Shown here piece after piece: positions 7,351-14,689 of a stretch of DNA of 15,990 bases (its first letter is position 1; every line of letters starts with the position of its first letter). The DNA is from Gammaproteobacteria bacterium UBA6968 (GTDB taxonomy: Bacteria; Pseudomonadota; Gammaproteobacteria; Pseudomonadales; Azotimanducaceae), in the NCBI GenBank assembly GCA_002450255.1, contig DJYW01000084.1, positions 30,216-46,205 of the forward strand, written 5' to 3'. The translations under genes were made by a program, and so were the position numbers. The notes beneath the pieces were generated by a model. The model did not search any database. It was not told the DNA's origin and worked only from the letters and a program-made list of their open reading frames with translations.

Positions 7351-8952
7351 ATGCGAGGTCTTACACGACAGTTGGTTTTGTGGACGGTTCTTAGCGTCCC
7401 GCTCGGAGCGGTATCTGAAGCTCGCGTGACTGTTGATCTGCCACTGGCGTCCTCCGGCCCGTCATCTGTTAAGTCAGCTGCAGAATCCTCCGATTATTCA
7501 TCAGCCTCGCTTCGTATCAATCGTGGGCGGCATGCGGCGAGTCTCTTGTTTTTTCGCTCCGGCGCAAGCGCGCATTTCACTTCGCAATCTGGGTACTCTC
7601 AAATTTCGCGTAGCGCCGGATTAATGCCGGTCGCGTTGCCCTTAGCGGTGCCTGCCGCAGAAGGTCAAAAAAGGCTGCCAAGTTTGGCGGATATGCTGGA
7701 GCGAACTAACCCGACGGTTGTTAATATCGCTACCCACACAACGGTGATGGAGTACAACCGGCTGCTAGAAGATCCGTTCTTCCGTCGCTTTTTCGATGTA
7801 CCCAAGGGTTATAAGCGTTATCGACGCACACAAAGTGCTGGCTCGGGTGTCGTCATCGATGCGGCTCGCGGCTATATCGTGACCAATAATCATGTGGTTG
7901 ACCGCGCAGACGAAATTAACGTCGGTCTGGCGGACGGACGGACCTTGATTGCCCAGTTGATTGGCCGCGATCCGCAGGTTGATTTGGCTCTTTTGCAGGT
8001 CGATCCAGATGGATTGCAGGCCATTACATTTGCCAATAGTCGCGCGCTCCGCGTCGGTGATTTTGTGGTGGCGATTGGCAACCCATTCGGGCTGAAGCAG
8101 ACTGTTACCAGCGGTATTGTCAGCGCGCTAGGACGAACCGGCTTGGGCATCGAGGGCTACGAAGATTTCATTCAAACCGATGCGCCCATTAATCCGGGTA
8201 ACTCCGGCGGGGCGTTGGTGGATTTGAACGGACGCTTGGTGGGTATAAACACAGCTATTTTTGCACCTAACGGCGGTAACGTCGGCATTGGGTTTGCCAT
8301 TCCCGCCAATATGGTCAAGGCAGTAACGGCAGAATTAATCGCGCACGGTGAGGTGCGCCGGGGCTATATAGGCATTGTCGCTCAGCCGTTAAACCGCGAA
8401 CTCGCTGCTGCATTTGGTGTGTTGTCCAAGAATGGCCCACCGCAAGGGGTGGTTGTCGTCGACGTCGGTCTCGGCAGTGCCGCAGAGCATGCGGGTATGG
8501 AAATTGGCGACGTTTTGGTACGCATTGGCGATAGTCGGGTTAGGTCTGTTGCTGACTTTGATAGTCAGGCCGCAACCCTCTTTGTGGGTGACGAAGTCGC
8601 TGTCGAACTGATTCGGCAAGGCGAGACTTTGCAGAAGACCTTGCGTATTACCGCGGACCCGTTACAGCAAATTAATGGTGAACGGGTTTCCAAGCGGCTG
8701 CGGGGCGTCACGCTACAAAATATCAGAGCCGTTGATGGACCCAACGGTGAAGCCGGTGTTTTGGTTTTGACGGTGGAGCCAAATAGCGATGTGGCAGGCT
8801 TCGGACTTCGTGTTGGAGACATAATCGTGGCAGCCAATCGCTATGTCGTTGATAGCGTAAATGCATTGCGCGAAGGGGCGCGCATGGACAGTCGGCAGTT
8901 GCTGCTGCGCATTTATCGCAACGGTCGTTACGGCTATATCCCGCTGCGCTAG
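7351..8952 (+). CDS. HtrA/Deg-family periplasmic serine protease with two PDZ domains
   Basis: DegP/DegQ/MucD-type proteases degrade or refold misfolded envelope proteins. The 533-residue product begins with a signal peptide (MRGLTRQLVLWTVLSVPLG, probable cleavage near SEA). The chymotrypsin-like domain has the triad His181 (TNNHVV), Asp211 (VDLALL) and Ser285 (NPGNSGGAL). PDZ1 starts at RGYIGI and PDZ2 follows to the C-terminus. The start at ATG 7351 is fixed by AAGGAGAT (7340-7347); an in-frame upstream extension to 7327 would include this site. About 70 residues between the signal peptide and the usual LPSLADML entry are Ser-rich and include a second hydrophobic patch (MPVALPLAVPAA), making the protein longer than DegQ (about 455). 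I cannot decide between DegP, DegQ and MucD. Confidence 0.93.
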   Translation: MRGLTRQLVLWTVLSVPLGAVSEARVTVDLPLASSGPSSVKSAAESSDYSSASLRINRGRHAASLLFFRSGASAHFTSQSGYSQISRSAGLMPVALPLAVPAAEGQKRLPSLADMLERTNPTVVNIATHTTVMEYNRLLEDPFFRRFFDVPKGYKRYRRTQSAGSGVVIDAARGYIVTNNHVVDRADEINVGLADGRTLIAQLIGRDPQVDLALLQVDPDGLQAITFANSRALRVGDFVVAIGNPFGLKQTVTSGIVSALGRTGLGIEGYEDFIQTDAPINPGNSGGALVDLNGRLVGINTAIFAPNGGNVGIGFAIPANMVKAVTAELIAHGEVRRGYIGIVAQPLNRELAAAFGVLSKNGPPQGVVVVDVGLGSAAEHAGMEIGDVLVRIGDSRVRSVADFDSQAATLFVGDEVAVELIRQGETLQKTLRITADPLQQINGERVSKRLRGVTLQNIRAVDGPNGEAGVLVLTVEPNSDVAGFGLRVGDIIVAANRYVVDSVNALREGARMDSRQLLLRIYRNGRYGYIPLR

Positions 8953-8961
8953 ATGCGCAGC
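8943..8961 (+). other. Stem-loop over the protease stop codon
   Basis: GCTGCGC (8943-8949) and GCGCAGC (8955-8961) form a perfect 7-bp stem. The 5-base loop contains the TAG stop (8950-8952). There is no T-run after it, so it may stabilise the mRNA 3' end or act as a weak, Rho-assisted end rather than an intrinsic terminator. Confidence 0.45.
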
Positions 8962-9116
8962 CATTGAAACGTTAGTGCTGAGTTACTTCGACCTGCGGTG
9001 TTAGACTGAGCTCGCGACATGCTTGCAAGAGCCACCGAACGCGCGGCATCGGTTAGGATGCCGCGTACGATGTACGGGCTCAAACGGCGCTCGCGTCAAT
9101 GGTCAAATCGGGAGAG

Positions 9117-9180
9117 CGCGCTTTAGCGCGGGCAATCTTGCCGTAACAGCCACCTGTTCAGACGTCTAAGTGGTTGCCCG
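9117..9180 (+). promoter_or_regulatory. Inverted-repeat cluster upstream of folK
   Basis: Three nested or overlapping elements lie in the 265-base gap between the protease gene and folK. CGCGC (9117-9121) pairs with GCGCG (9126-9130) over a TTTA loop. CGGGCAA (9129-9135) pairs with TTGCCCG (9174-9180), extended inward by CCAC (9150-9153) with GTGG (9170-9173) across a 14-base bulge. ACAG/CTGT around that CCAC offers a competing small hairpin, and the enclosed AGACGTCT (9159-9166) is itself palindromic. This could be a folded leader or a binding site. I recognise no known class. The rest of the gap (8962-9116) shows nothing I can assign. Confidence 0.4.
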
Positions 9181-9217
9181 TTATCACTAAATATAAGAAA
9201 GGAGCCAAAGTTAGCCG

Positions 9218-9733
9218 ATGGTATTAGTGGGTCTCGGATCAAATCAGGGTGAGTCTCTCGACATAATGCTGCACGCCACCGAGGCGCTTGCACAGTTTGC
9301 GGTACCGTCAAGCTTGCGTAGTTCCCGGTTCTGGCAAACTACGCCGGTGAATTGTCCGCCAGGTTCTGGTTTATTTATCAATTCGGCGGCAGTTTTTGAG
9401 GTGGCAGATGGGATGTCCCCAGAAACGGTTCTGACCGAACTGAAAGCGCTGGAAAGAAAGTTTGGCCGGGCGCAAAATTACGTTCGCAATGCACCGCGAG
9501 AACTGGATCTGGACTTGCTGCTATTTGACGATGCTACGCGAGACTCGGTCGATTTTACTTTGCCGCATCCTCGCGCTCATCTCCGGAAATTTGTGCTGGC
9601 GCCTGCTGCGGAACTCGTCCCGGATGTGATTTGGCCGCATACCGGCCAGTCGATTCGACAACTGTTAGAGACATTGAACACTGATGAAGAAGTGGCGCCG
9701 ATCCGAGCTCGACCTCCTTACTGCGAACTTTAA
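9218..9733 (+). CDS. folK: 2-amino-4-hydroxy-6-hydroxymethyldihydropteridine pyrophosphokinase (HPPK)
   Basis: FolK transfers pyrophosphate from ATP to 6-hydroxymethyl-7,8-dihydropterin, the step before dihydropteroate synthase in folate synthesis. The 171-residue protein starts with the family-typical VGLGSNQG, contains FWQTTPV, and has the magnesium-binding pair Asp97 and Asp99 in RELDLDLLLF, followed by LPHPRAHLRKFVLAPAAEL. The start ATG 9218 is bounded by an in-frame TAG at 9212-9214. The best ribosome site, AAGGAG (9199-9204), is 13 bases away, which is long. In many gammaproteobacteria folK adjoins panB-panC; here five other features lie between them. The last 15 residues are not part of the conserved core. 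Confidence 0.95.
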   Translation: MVLVGLGSNQGESLDIMLHATEALAQFAVPSSLRSSRFWQTTPVNCPPGSGLFINSAAVFEVADGMSPETVLTELKALERKFGRAQNYVRNAPRELDLDLLLFDDATRDSVDFTLPHPRAHLRKFVLAPAAELVPDVIWPHTGQSIRQLLETLNTDEEVAPIRARPPYCEL

Positions 9734-9793
9734 GTCGTAGCGGTAGCGATGTTCACCCTATCTACAAATAGCGGCCTTGCATGGAGAGTGAGC

Positions 9794-10828
9794 GTGACAC
9801 TCTTTATGAAGACAGTGATAAAGCCGCTAAGCCACGCTGCTTCAGCCTGGGTTGTGCTGGCTACTGTTGCCGGGACCGCATGGGGGTATGACTCGCGTTT
9901 GCATCAGGATCTAACGTTCATCGCAGCCAAAGAACTAAGCCTGTGCCAAAGCCGCGATGACGAGGTGTCGCAAGGACGTCTTACCGCTCTGGATACCCGC
10001 TACATCGTTAGAGCTAATGTGGCCGAAGCGGCGAGCAACCTTTTTACCCGCATGTTCCGCTGGAACTACTATGCCCCCGGCGACGAGCCACCGAAAGCCG
10101 CCTGGGGCCTGATCGATACGCGCTTTAAGAACCATGTAGAACAACTGATTGATTCGTTGCGCAACAACGAGCAGCGCGAAGAACGGCTCAAAACCTTCGG
10201 TCGTCTGCTGACCTATATTCAAGACGTGACTTCGCCAGCTCACGTGGTGCCGGTGTTTACTACCCGTTGGTGGCGCTTGTCATTTTATGACCGGTTCGAT
10301 CGCTACAAGATCGACGCGAATCGCCTGGCTGACGACGACCACGATTATTGCGGTCGAGTGCAAGCGGTAATTGCGGCTCAGGCCAAGGCGACGGATGCGG
10401 GAGCAGTCGCTGGTTTGCTTAGTGCTACCGCTGAACTCACCATGCGCGCGGTGCGCGCGCCAATCGACGGGTTCCCGGCGCGATGGTCGGCTTATTGGCA
10501 GTTCGCCGAACGTGAAGGCGATTTTGGCGAATATGGCCCGGCCGGTAATACCTTTGGCGAGCGAACTCGTTTTAGATGTGGCGAGGGCACGCAGTGTTTA
10601 CTGCTGCGGAATGATCCGCTGTATCGAGACTTCGCGCATTCACGTCACCGCGATGCAGTGGCCGCCACGATGGAAGCGATGATTCTTTTACAAAACATGG
10701 CGCTTAAGCAGAGCATCGCCCTAAAGCCAAACGGTCCGCCTACCGAAGCGCGTTCTGCATTGCGACCGCAGGGCGTTCGGCTCAAGCAAGGCGATGCTGC
10801 TTCGGCCACGCCAGCGGCTGATCAATAA
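9794..10828 (+). CDS. Exported protein of the zinc phospholipase C/S1-P1 nuclease-like fold
   Basis: The protein has a signal peptide whose likely cleavage (VAGTA before WGYD) leaves Trp30 as mature residue 1, as in phospholipase C and P1 nuclease, where the terminal Trp binds zinc. His37 (RLHQD) and YIQDVTSPAHV with Asp144 and His150 match the metal-site spacing D-x5-H of that fold. The His expected four residues before the Asp is Thr140, and the later His/Glu pair is not evident, so the metal sites look incomplete. A helical C-terminal part ends in a polar tail. I prefer GTG 9794, with GGAG (9783-9786) seven bases upstream, giving 344 residues; ATG 9749 and ATG 9806 are alternatives. Its stop overlaps the next start by one base (TAATG). 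Activity is unknown, and the family call is moderate. Confidence 0.6.
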   Translation: MTLFMKTVIKPLSHAASAWVVLATVAGTAWGYDSRLHQDLTFIAAKELSLCQSRDDEVSQGRLTALDTRYIVRANVAEAASNLFTRMFRWNYYAPGDEPPKAAWGLIDTRFKNHVEQLIDSLRNNEQREERLKTFGRLLTYIQDVTSPAHVVPVFTTRWWRLSFYDRFDRYKIDANRLADDDHDYCGRVQAVIAAQAKATDAGAVAGLLSATAELTMRAVRAPIDGFPARWSAYWQFAEREGDFGEYGPAGNTFGERTRFRCGEGTQCLLLRNDPLYRDFAHSRHRDAVAATMEAMILLQNMALKQSIALKPNGPPTEARSALRPQGVRLKQGDAASATPAADQ

Positions 10829-11772
10829 TGGCGGCCAAGTTACCGTTGCATCTTGGTTTAACTCCTTGGAATTTCACCCAGCTCGACGCATCAAGCCTGT
10901 GTAGCCAAGCACAGTTTGCGGAGCAGTGCGGCTATCAATCGCTATGGTTGCCGGAAAATCACTTTGGCGAGCAGGCGCTGCCGGATCCTTTGACCCTATT
11001 GGCCAGCGTTGCAGGCGTGACCAGCACCATCAAATTAGCCACGACTTCGTATCTTCTGACTTTGCGCAATCCTTTGCAGGCGGCTGAGCAAGTCGCGGTG
11101 TTAGATCAGCTTTGTGGTGGCCGCCTGATTCTTGGCGTCGGTCGTGGCTATGCACCGGAAATGCTACGTGCCTTTCATGTGCCGCCAAAAGAGAAACGCC
11201 GCATTTTTGCATGGACTCTGGAACTGATGCGCGCAGCCTGGGCCGGCCAGCCGGTGAGTTTGGATGGCGATGCGGAGCACGCGGTTAGCGTATATCCGCG
11301 ACCACTACAGCAGCCGCATCCACCTGTCTGGATAGCCGCTTTTGGTCCAAAAGCGCTCACCCAGGCGGGAACATTTGGCCTACCGTATTTGTCTTCACCG
11401 ATGGAAAGTCTGCAAACTCTGCTGGCTAATTACGACACACATCGGACCGCATGTGCTGCTGCAGCGCTCAGCCCGCCTGCAGAGGTGCCCGTAATGCGGA
11501 CGGTTTTTGTTAGCAGAGACACGCATCAGCTGCGGACGTTGCGCGAAAAAGTGGTGGCTGTCACGGACAATAGCCGATTACAGGACGGTGAAACGCTAGA
11601 TGACTGGGCGATTATTGGTGAACCCAACGAGGTTTACGATCGCTTAGCGAGCTATGTTGAGCAACTCGGCATGACTCACCTCATTAGCACGCGATTGCGA
11701 GTCAAAGGGTTACATGCGGAAGTCGCGCAAGCCAGTGTCGCGTTGCTGGCGGAAGTGCTGAGTCCTAGTTAA
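10828..11772 (+). CDS. LLM-class (luciferase-like) flavin-dependent oxidoreductase
   Basis: This 314-residue protein has the TIM-barrel pattern of bacterial luciferase-like monooxygenases and F420/FMN reductases: an N-terminal AEQCGYQSLWLPENHFG segment, TTSYLLTLRNPLQAAEQVAVLDQL and the following GGRLILGVGRGYAPE. These are the signature stretches of the family, which uses FMNH2 or F420 to oxidise or reduce small organic molecules. The start ATG 10828 overlaps the upstream stop (TAATG), implying translational coupling with the exported protein gene. No signal peptide is present, so it is cytoplasmic. The substrate and the choice of flavin cannot be read from the sequence. Confidence 0.9.
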   Translation: MAAKLPLHLGLTPWNFTQLDASSLCSQAQFAEQCGYQSLWLPENHFGEQALPDPLTLLASVAGVTSTIKLATTSYLLTLRNPLQAAEQVAVLDQLCGGRLILGVGRGYAPEMLRAFHVPPKEKRRIFAWTLELMRAAWAGQPVSLDGDAEHAVSVYPRPLQQPHPPVWIAAFGPKALTQAGTFGLPYLSSPMESLQTLLANYDTHRTACAAAALSPPAEVPVMRTVFVSRDTHQLRTLREKVVAVTDNSRLQDGETLDDWAIIGEPNEVYDRLASYVEQLGMTHLISTRLRVKGLHAEVAQASVALLAEVLSPS

Positions 11773-11796
11773 CATATTTCTTCTTCACGTCAGCCG

Positions 11797-11818
11797 TAAC
11801 GGGGACGGCGGACAGATT
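11797..11818 (+). repeat. Dispersed GGGGACGGC-type motif, copy 1
   Basis: The string CGGGGACGGCGGACAGATT lies here within the gap after the LLM gene. A close relative, CGGGGACGGCGCAGATT, is at 15281-15297, and a shorter relative, TAACGGGGACAGCC, is on the minus strand at 13970-13983. All three are intergenic. A hairpin, GCCCA (11820-11824) with TGGGC (11831-11835), follows this copy. It may be a repeated extragenic element, but the match is short. Confidence 0.35.
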
Positions 11819-11973
11819 CGCCCAGAGTTTTGGGCTGGGGTTGGGGCGAGCGTTGCGGGACGCTTGTGATTGGGTTCGTTGCACTGCGCATAGGGTGCGG
11901 TTTAAGACGAGTCGTTAGACAGAGTGCGCTCAGTTAGGGGACGCTAAATTACAGTTGATAGAGGGGAGTGAGT

Positions 11974-12981
11974 ATGACTTTTAGAATTTTATGGCCCGCA
12001 ATGCGATGGCCGGGCGACCGTCATATAGAGGCCGAAAGCGTTGGCGAGAATCAAGCAGAGTTTTGCGAGCGCTTTAGCGAAGTGACCGACGAGCAGTGGG
12101 CTAATTGCGATGCCATCGTCACTGTTAACGATATTCCTGCAGAGTATCGATCTAAATTGCAGCGCTGCCGTATCGTTGTCACGCCTAAAGTTGGCTTCGA
12201 TAATATAGATACAAAAGCCTGGGCGAATCTGGGCATACCAGTGTGCAACGTGCCGGACTACGGGACTCAGGAAGTTGCGGATCATGCTTTGGCCTTGATG
12301 ATGTCGTTGATGAAGGGCATCACTTTCCACACTCGAGAGTTGAAAAAAGATCCACGCGGCTTGTGGCGTCCTGCATTAAACCCATTTGGTAAAAGGCTAT
12401 CAGCTTGTGTGTTCGCCGTGGTTGGTCTGGGGCGAATCGGCACAGCGGCGGCGTTGCGCGCGAAAGCGTTGGGCATGGATGTTGTCATGTATGACCCTTA
12501 TCGGGAAAATGGTGCCGAGTTATCCGTAGGAATACGTCGCGCTCATAGCCTCGAAGAAATATTCGGTCAAGCAGATGTAGTGAGCCTGCACTTGCCGTTG
12601 TCTTCGGAAACCGAAAAGTTAATCAATGCCAAGGCGTTTGCTGCAGCGAAGCCCGGTCTGATTTTGATCAACACGGCACGCGGTCCGATCATTGATCTGG
12701 ATGATTTATATACCGCGCTCAAAAATGAGCAGATTCAGGCCTGCGGATTGGATGTGTTGCCAGAGGAGCCGGCCGACCCTGATCATCCGCTGATCAAAGC
12801 ATGGGCTGCGGATGAAGAATGGATTGATCATCGCTTGTTGTTAACGCCTCACTCTGCATTTTTTACACCAGAGAGTGTGTACGATATGCGTTTTAAAGGT
12901 GGCGAAGTCGCGGTGAATTATTTGCGCGAAGGACGTTTAAATAATTGTGTTAACGCTGAGTGGATAGTTACCGAGAAATAA
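11974..12981 (+). CDS. D-isomer-specific 2-hydroxyacid dehydrogenase (C-terminal-binding-protein-like)
   Basis: This 335-residue NAD-dependent dehydrogenase reduces 2-keto acids or oxidises D-2-hydroxy acids. The catalytic domain is split around a Rossmann domain with GLGRIG (151-156) and the acidic strand end Asp174 (MYDPY), favouring NAD. The catalytic residues are Arg236 (NTARGP), Glu265 (LPEEP) and His293 (TPHSAF), in the family order. The insertion and the PKVGFDNID segment resemble the CtBP/phosphoglycerate-dehydrogenase-like group. I place the start at ATG 11974, with GGAG (11965-11968) five bases upstream; GTG 11968 overlaps that ribosome site. The 200-base gap before it holds no gene. 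The substrate is not assignable. Confidence 0.92.
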   Translation: MTFRILWPAMRWPGDRHIEAESVGENQAEFCERFSEVTDEQWANCDAIVTVNDIPAEYRSKLQRCRIVVTPKVGFDNIDTKAWANLGIPVCNVPDYGTQEVADHALALMMSLMKGITFHTRELKKDPRGLWRPALNPFGKRLSACVFAVVGLGRIGTAAALRAKALGMDVVMYDPYRENGAELSVGIRRAHSLEEIFGQADVVSLHLPLSSETEKLINAKAFAAAKPGLILINTARGPIIDLDDLYTALKNEQIQACGLDVLPEEPADPDHPLIKAWAADEEWIDHRLLLTPHSAFFTPESVYDMRFKGGEVAVNYLREGRLNNCVNAEWIVTEK

Positions 12982-12987
12982 TAGGAA

Positions 12988-13126
12988 GCTGACAGCCGTT
13001 CAGCGTGACGGGCGCACAGCAGCTTGCTCCACATGCTGTGCATGTGTTCGCGTAGTGTTATGTGGTTAGGCGCGAGCAGATCGAGTCATGCGTAAAGCCA
13101 GTTATCTATCACGCCGAACCACACAA
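12988..13126 (+). promoter_or_regulatory. Highly structured leader upstream of the queuosine-precursor transporter
   Basis: Four inverted repeats crowd this 185-base gap. GCTGA (12988-12992) pairs with TCAGC (13000-13004). GCACAGCA (13014-13021) pairs perfectly with TGCTGTGC (13034-13041). CACATGC (13030-13036) pairs perfectly with GCATGTG (13040-13046) and excludes the previous stem because they share 13034-13041. Last, TGTGGTT-A-GGCG (13061-13072) pairs with CGCC-G-AACCACA (13112-13123), 11 of 12 positions, extended by TT/AA beyond one mismatch. No T-run follows. It could combine the end of the upstream gene with a folded 5' leader. It does not match a preQ1 riboswitch consensus that I know. 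Confidence 0.5.
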
Positions 13127-13166
13127 TCATTGCACGTTAAAACAACAATAATTTGGCGAACCCAAT

Positions 13167-13919
13167 ATGCCCATTGATTATCAGAAGCGGCGACAGCGTT
13201 TATTTTTGCTTTTGTCAGGCTTGTTTTTGGGCACGCTTGCGATGCTCAATATTCTTGGGCTAACGCGTTTTCTTGATCTGTCGTTTAACGTCTTCGGTTT
13301 GCAAATCCCAATGGTGGTGGCGGTAGGCGTTCTGCCGTACCCGATCACCTTTATGTGCACGGATTTGATCAGTGAGCTGTACGGTGAAAAAAAGGCGCGG
13401 GATCTGGTTTGGATCGGTTTGATTCTGAATGTTTGGGTGCTTTTTATTATCTGGCTGGGCAGTATTTTACCGGGTTCGGGAATGGACCCGACTACGGGCG
13501 AGCCTATTATCGACGCAGCGGGCCGGCCACCGCTGTTTTTCGAGATCAAACAATATGCTTTGACAGCGGTGCTGGCCTCGATGATCGCCTATCTCGCGGC
13601 GCAGTATTGTGACGTTCGACTGTTCCATTTTTGGAAGCGTCTAACCGGCGGCAAGCATTTATGGTTGCGTAACAATGCGTCGACCATGATCAGCCAGATG
13701 GTTGACAGCTTCACGGTGATTTTAGGTACGCACCTGTTAACGCAGTCATTACCTATAGATAACGCGGAGCCGGTATGGCCGCAGCTGCTGACCCTGATGG
13801 CTTCTAACTATGTTTTTAAGCTAGTGGTTGCGCTTGTAGATACAGGGCCGATTTATGTTGCGGTGCATTATTTGCGGCCGTATCTCGGCTTAGCAGGTAC
13901 TGAAGAAGCAACCGAGTAG
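13167..13919 (+). CDS. yhhQ: Queuosine precursor transporter, YhhQ/QPTR family
   Basis: Proteins of this family (former DUF165) are inner-membrane importers of queuosine precursors such as preQ0 or preQ1. The 250-residue protein has about six hydrophobic segments. The family motif TFMCTDLISELYG is at residues 61-73, followed by KKARDLVWIGL, and the second conserved block RNNASTMISQMVDS includes Ser176, Gln177 and Asp180. The C-terminal VKLVVALVDTGPIY-like helix is also family-typical. The start ATG 13167 has no recognisable ribosome site, only an AT-rich stretch, which is unusual next to its neighbours and could mean weak or controlled translation. It faces a PTPS-family gene, a relative of the queuosine enzyme QueD. 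The exact base transported is not determined. Confidence 0.92.
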   Translation: MPIDYQKRRQRLFLLLSGLFLGTLAMLNILGLTRFLDLSFNVFGLQIPMVVAVGVLPYPITFMCTDLISELYGEKKARDLVWIGLILNVWVLFIIWLGSILPGSGMDPTTGEPIIDAAGRPPLFFEIKQYALTAVLASMIAYLAAQYCDVRLFHFWKRLTGGKHLWLRNNASTMISQMVDSFTVILGTHLLTQSLPIDNAEPVWPQLLTLMASNYVFKLVVALVDTGPIYVAVHYLRPYLGLAGTEEATE

Positions 13920-13934
13920 GCGTTGAGCGCTCAC

Positions 13935-13975
13935 GCTGTTGATTAGCTCAGGGCTGTTGATTAGCTCAGGGCTGT
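13935..13975. repeat. 18-bp tandem duplication between convergent genes
   Basis: CTGTTGATTAGCTCAGGG occurs twice in perfect tandem (13936-13953 and 13954-13971). A third copy begins (CTGT) but diverges into the CCCCGTTA of the minus-strand GGGGACAGC motif. It fills most of the 74-base gap between the transporter and the convergent SDR. No good T-tailed terminator is visible here. Confidence 0.85.
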
Positions 13976-13993
13976 CCCCGTTAAGCTCTTAGA

Positions 13994-14689
13994 CTATCTC
14001 TCAACTTGGCCGAGGTTGGTGGCGATGGAGGCGCCATTCAACACTGGCGCTCCGGCTGCAAAAAACAGCGTATCCGCAATTTCGCCAGGTTCTATCAAAC
14101 GCTCAAATGCGCTCATGCCGGCGATGCTAGGCAGCACGTCTGCGGGTACGTGCTCGCGGAGCATTTCCGTATCTGTAAAACCTGGATTGATGCACGCAGT
14201 GTGGATACCGGTTCCAGCCAAATCCTGGCAAGTAGCCCGCATCATGCCAATGACCGCGTGTTTACTGGTGACATAGGTAAAGCTGTTTGGGACCGCTTTC
14301 TCCGCCAGTGTCGAGCCCACATACAGAATGCTTGAGCCAGGTTGCATAAACGGCAGGCAAAATTGGTTAAGCGAGTTGGCCGCGACCAGATTGACTTCGA
14401 GCACGTCGCGCAATTGCGCAGAATCGGTTTCGCCGACACGATCATTGTTAAGCCGCGCTGCATTATGGATTAGCGTTACCGTGTTTGCCGACTCGCAAAT
14501 CGCTTGCAGCTCCGAACCGATTTGCTGCAAAAATTCCGAATTACTGAGATCGCAGGCGACGTTCGTTACGCCACTCACGCCGCACGCGGAGCGTGACAAG
14601 TTGGCAACGGCATAACCGGCATCGACAAAGCGCTGCGCAGTGGCTAGCCCTATGCCTGAGCTCGCGCCGGTAATGATGACTTGTTTCAT
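13994..14689 (-). CDS. Short-chain dehydrogenase/reductase coupled to a PTPS-family gene
   Basis: This is a 231-residue SDR. TGASSGIG covers residues 7-14, and NLSRS at the second strand end (Ser32, Arg33) suggests NADP(H) preference. HNAA (75-78) replaces the usual NNAG. The catalytic residues are Asn100, Ser126, Tyr139 and Lys143 at standard spacing. The start ATG 14689 overlaps the stop of the PTPS gene by one base (TAATG), so both proteins are probably made together; a longer upstream reading to 14716 would lie inside that gene. The combination resembles PTPS plus sepiapterin-reductase-type SDR in biopterin pathways, or pterin reductases such as FolM. This is context inference, not a sequence-based assignment. 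Confidence 0.92.
   Translation of the reverse strand: MKQVIITGASSGIGLATAQRFVDAGYAVANLSRSACGVSGVTNVACDLSNSEFLQQIGSELQAICESANTVTLIHNAARLNNDRVGETDSAQLRDVLEVNLVAANSLNQFCLPFMQPGSSILYVGSTLAEKAVPNSFTYVTSKHAVIGMMRATCQDLAGTGIHTACINPGFTDTEMLREHVPADVLPSIAGMSAFERLIEPGEIADTLFFAAGAPVLNGASIATNLGQVER

Noticed and set aside
9019..9126. 35-codon plus-strand ORF in the gap before folK
   Set aside because: No ribosome site, Arg-rich composition without family resemblance, and it overlaps the inverted-repeat cluster.
9188..9197. TATAAG as a folK -10 box
   Set aside because: Transcription would begin at about the ribosome site, leaving no usable leader, and no -35 stands at the right distance.
11968..11976. GTG 11968 as start of the 2-hydroxyacid dehydrogenase
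   Set aside because: It overlaps the GGAG ribosome site that serves ATG 11974 at normal spacing.
13014..13126. Known preQ1 riboswitch before the transporter
   Set aside because: I could not find the short H-type pseudoknot layout with an A-rich tail of preQ1-I, nor a match to the other classes by eye; kept only as an unclassified leader.
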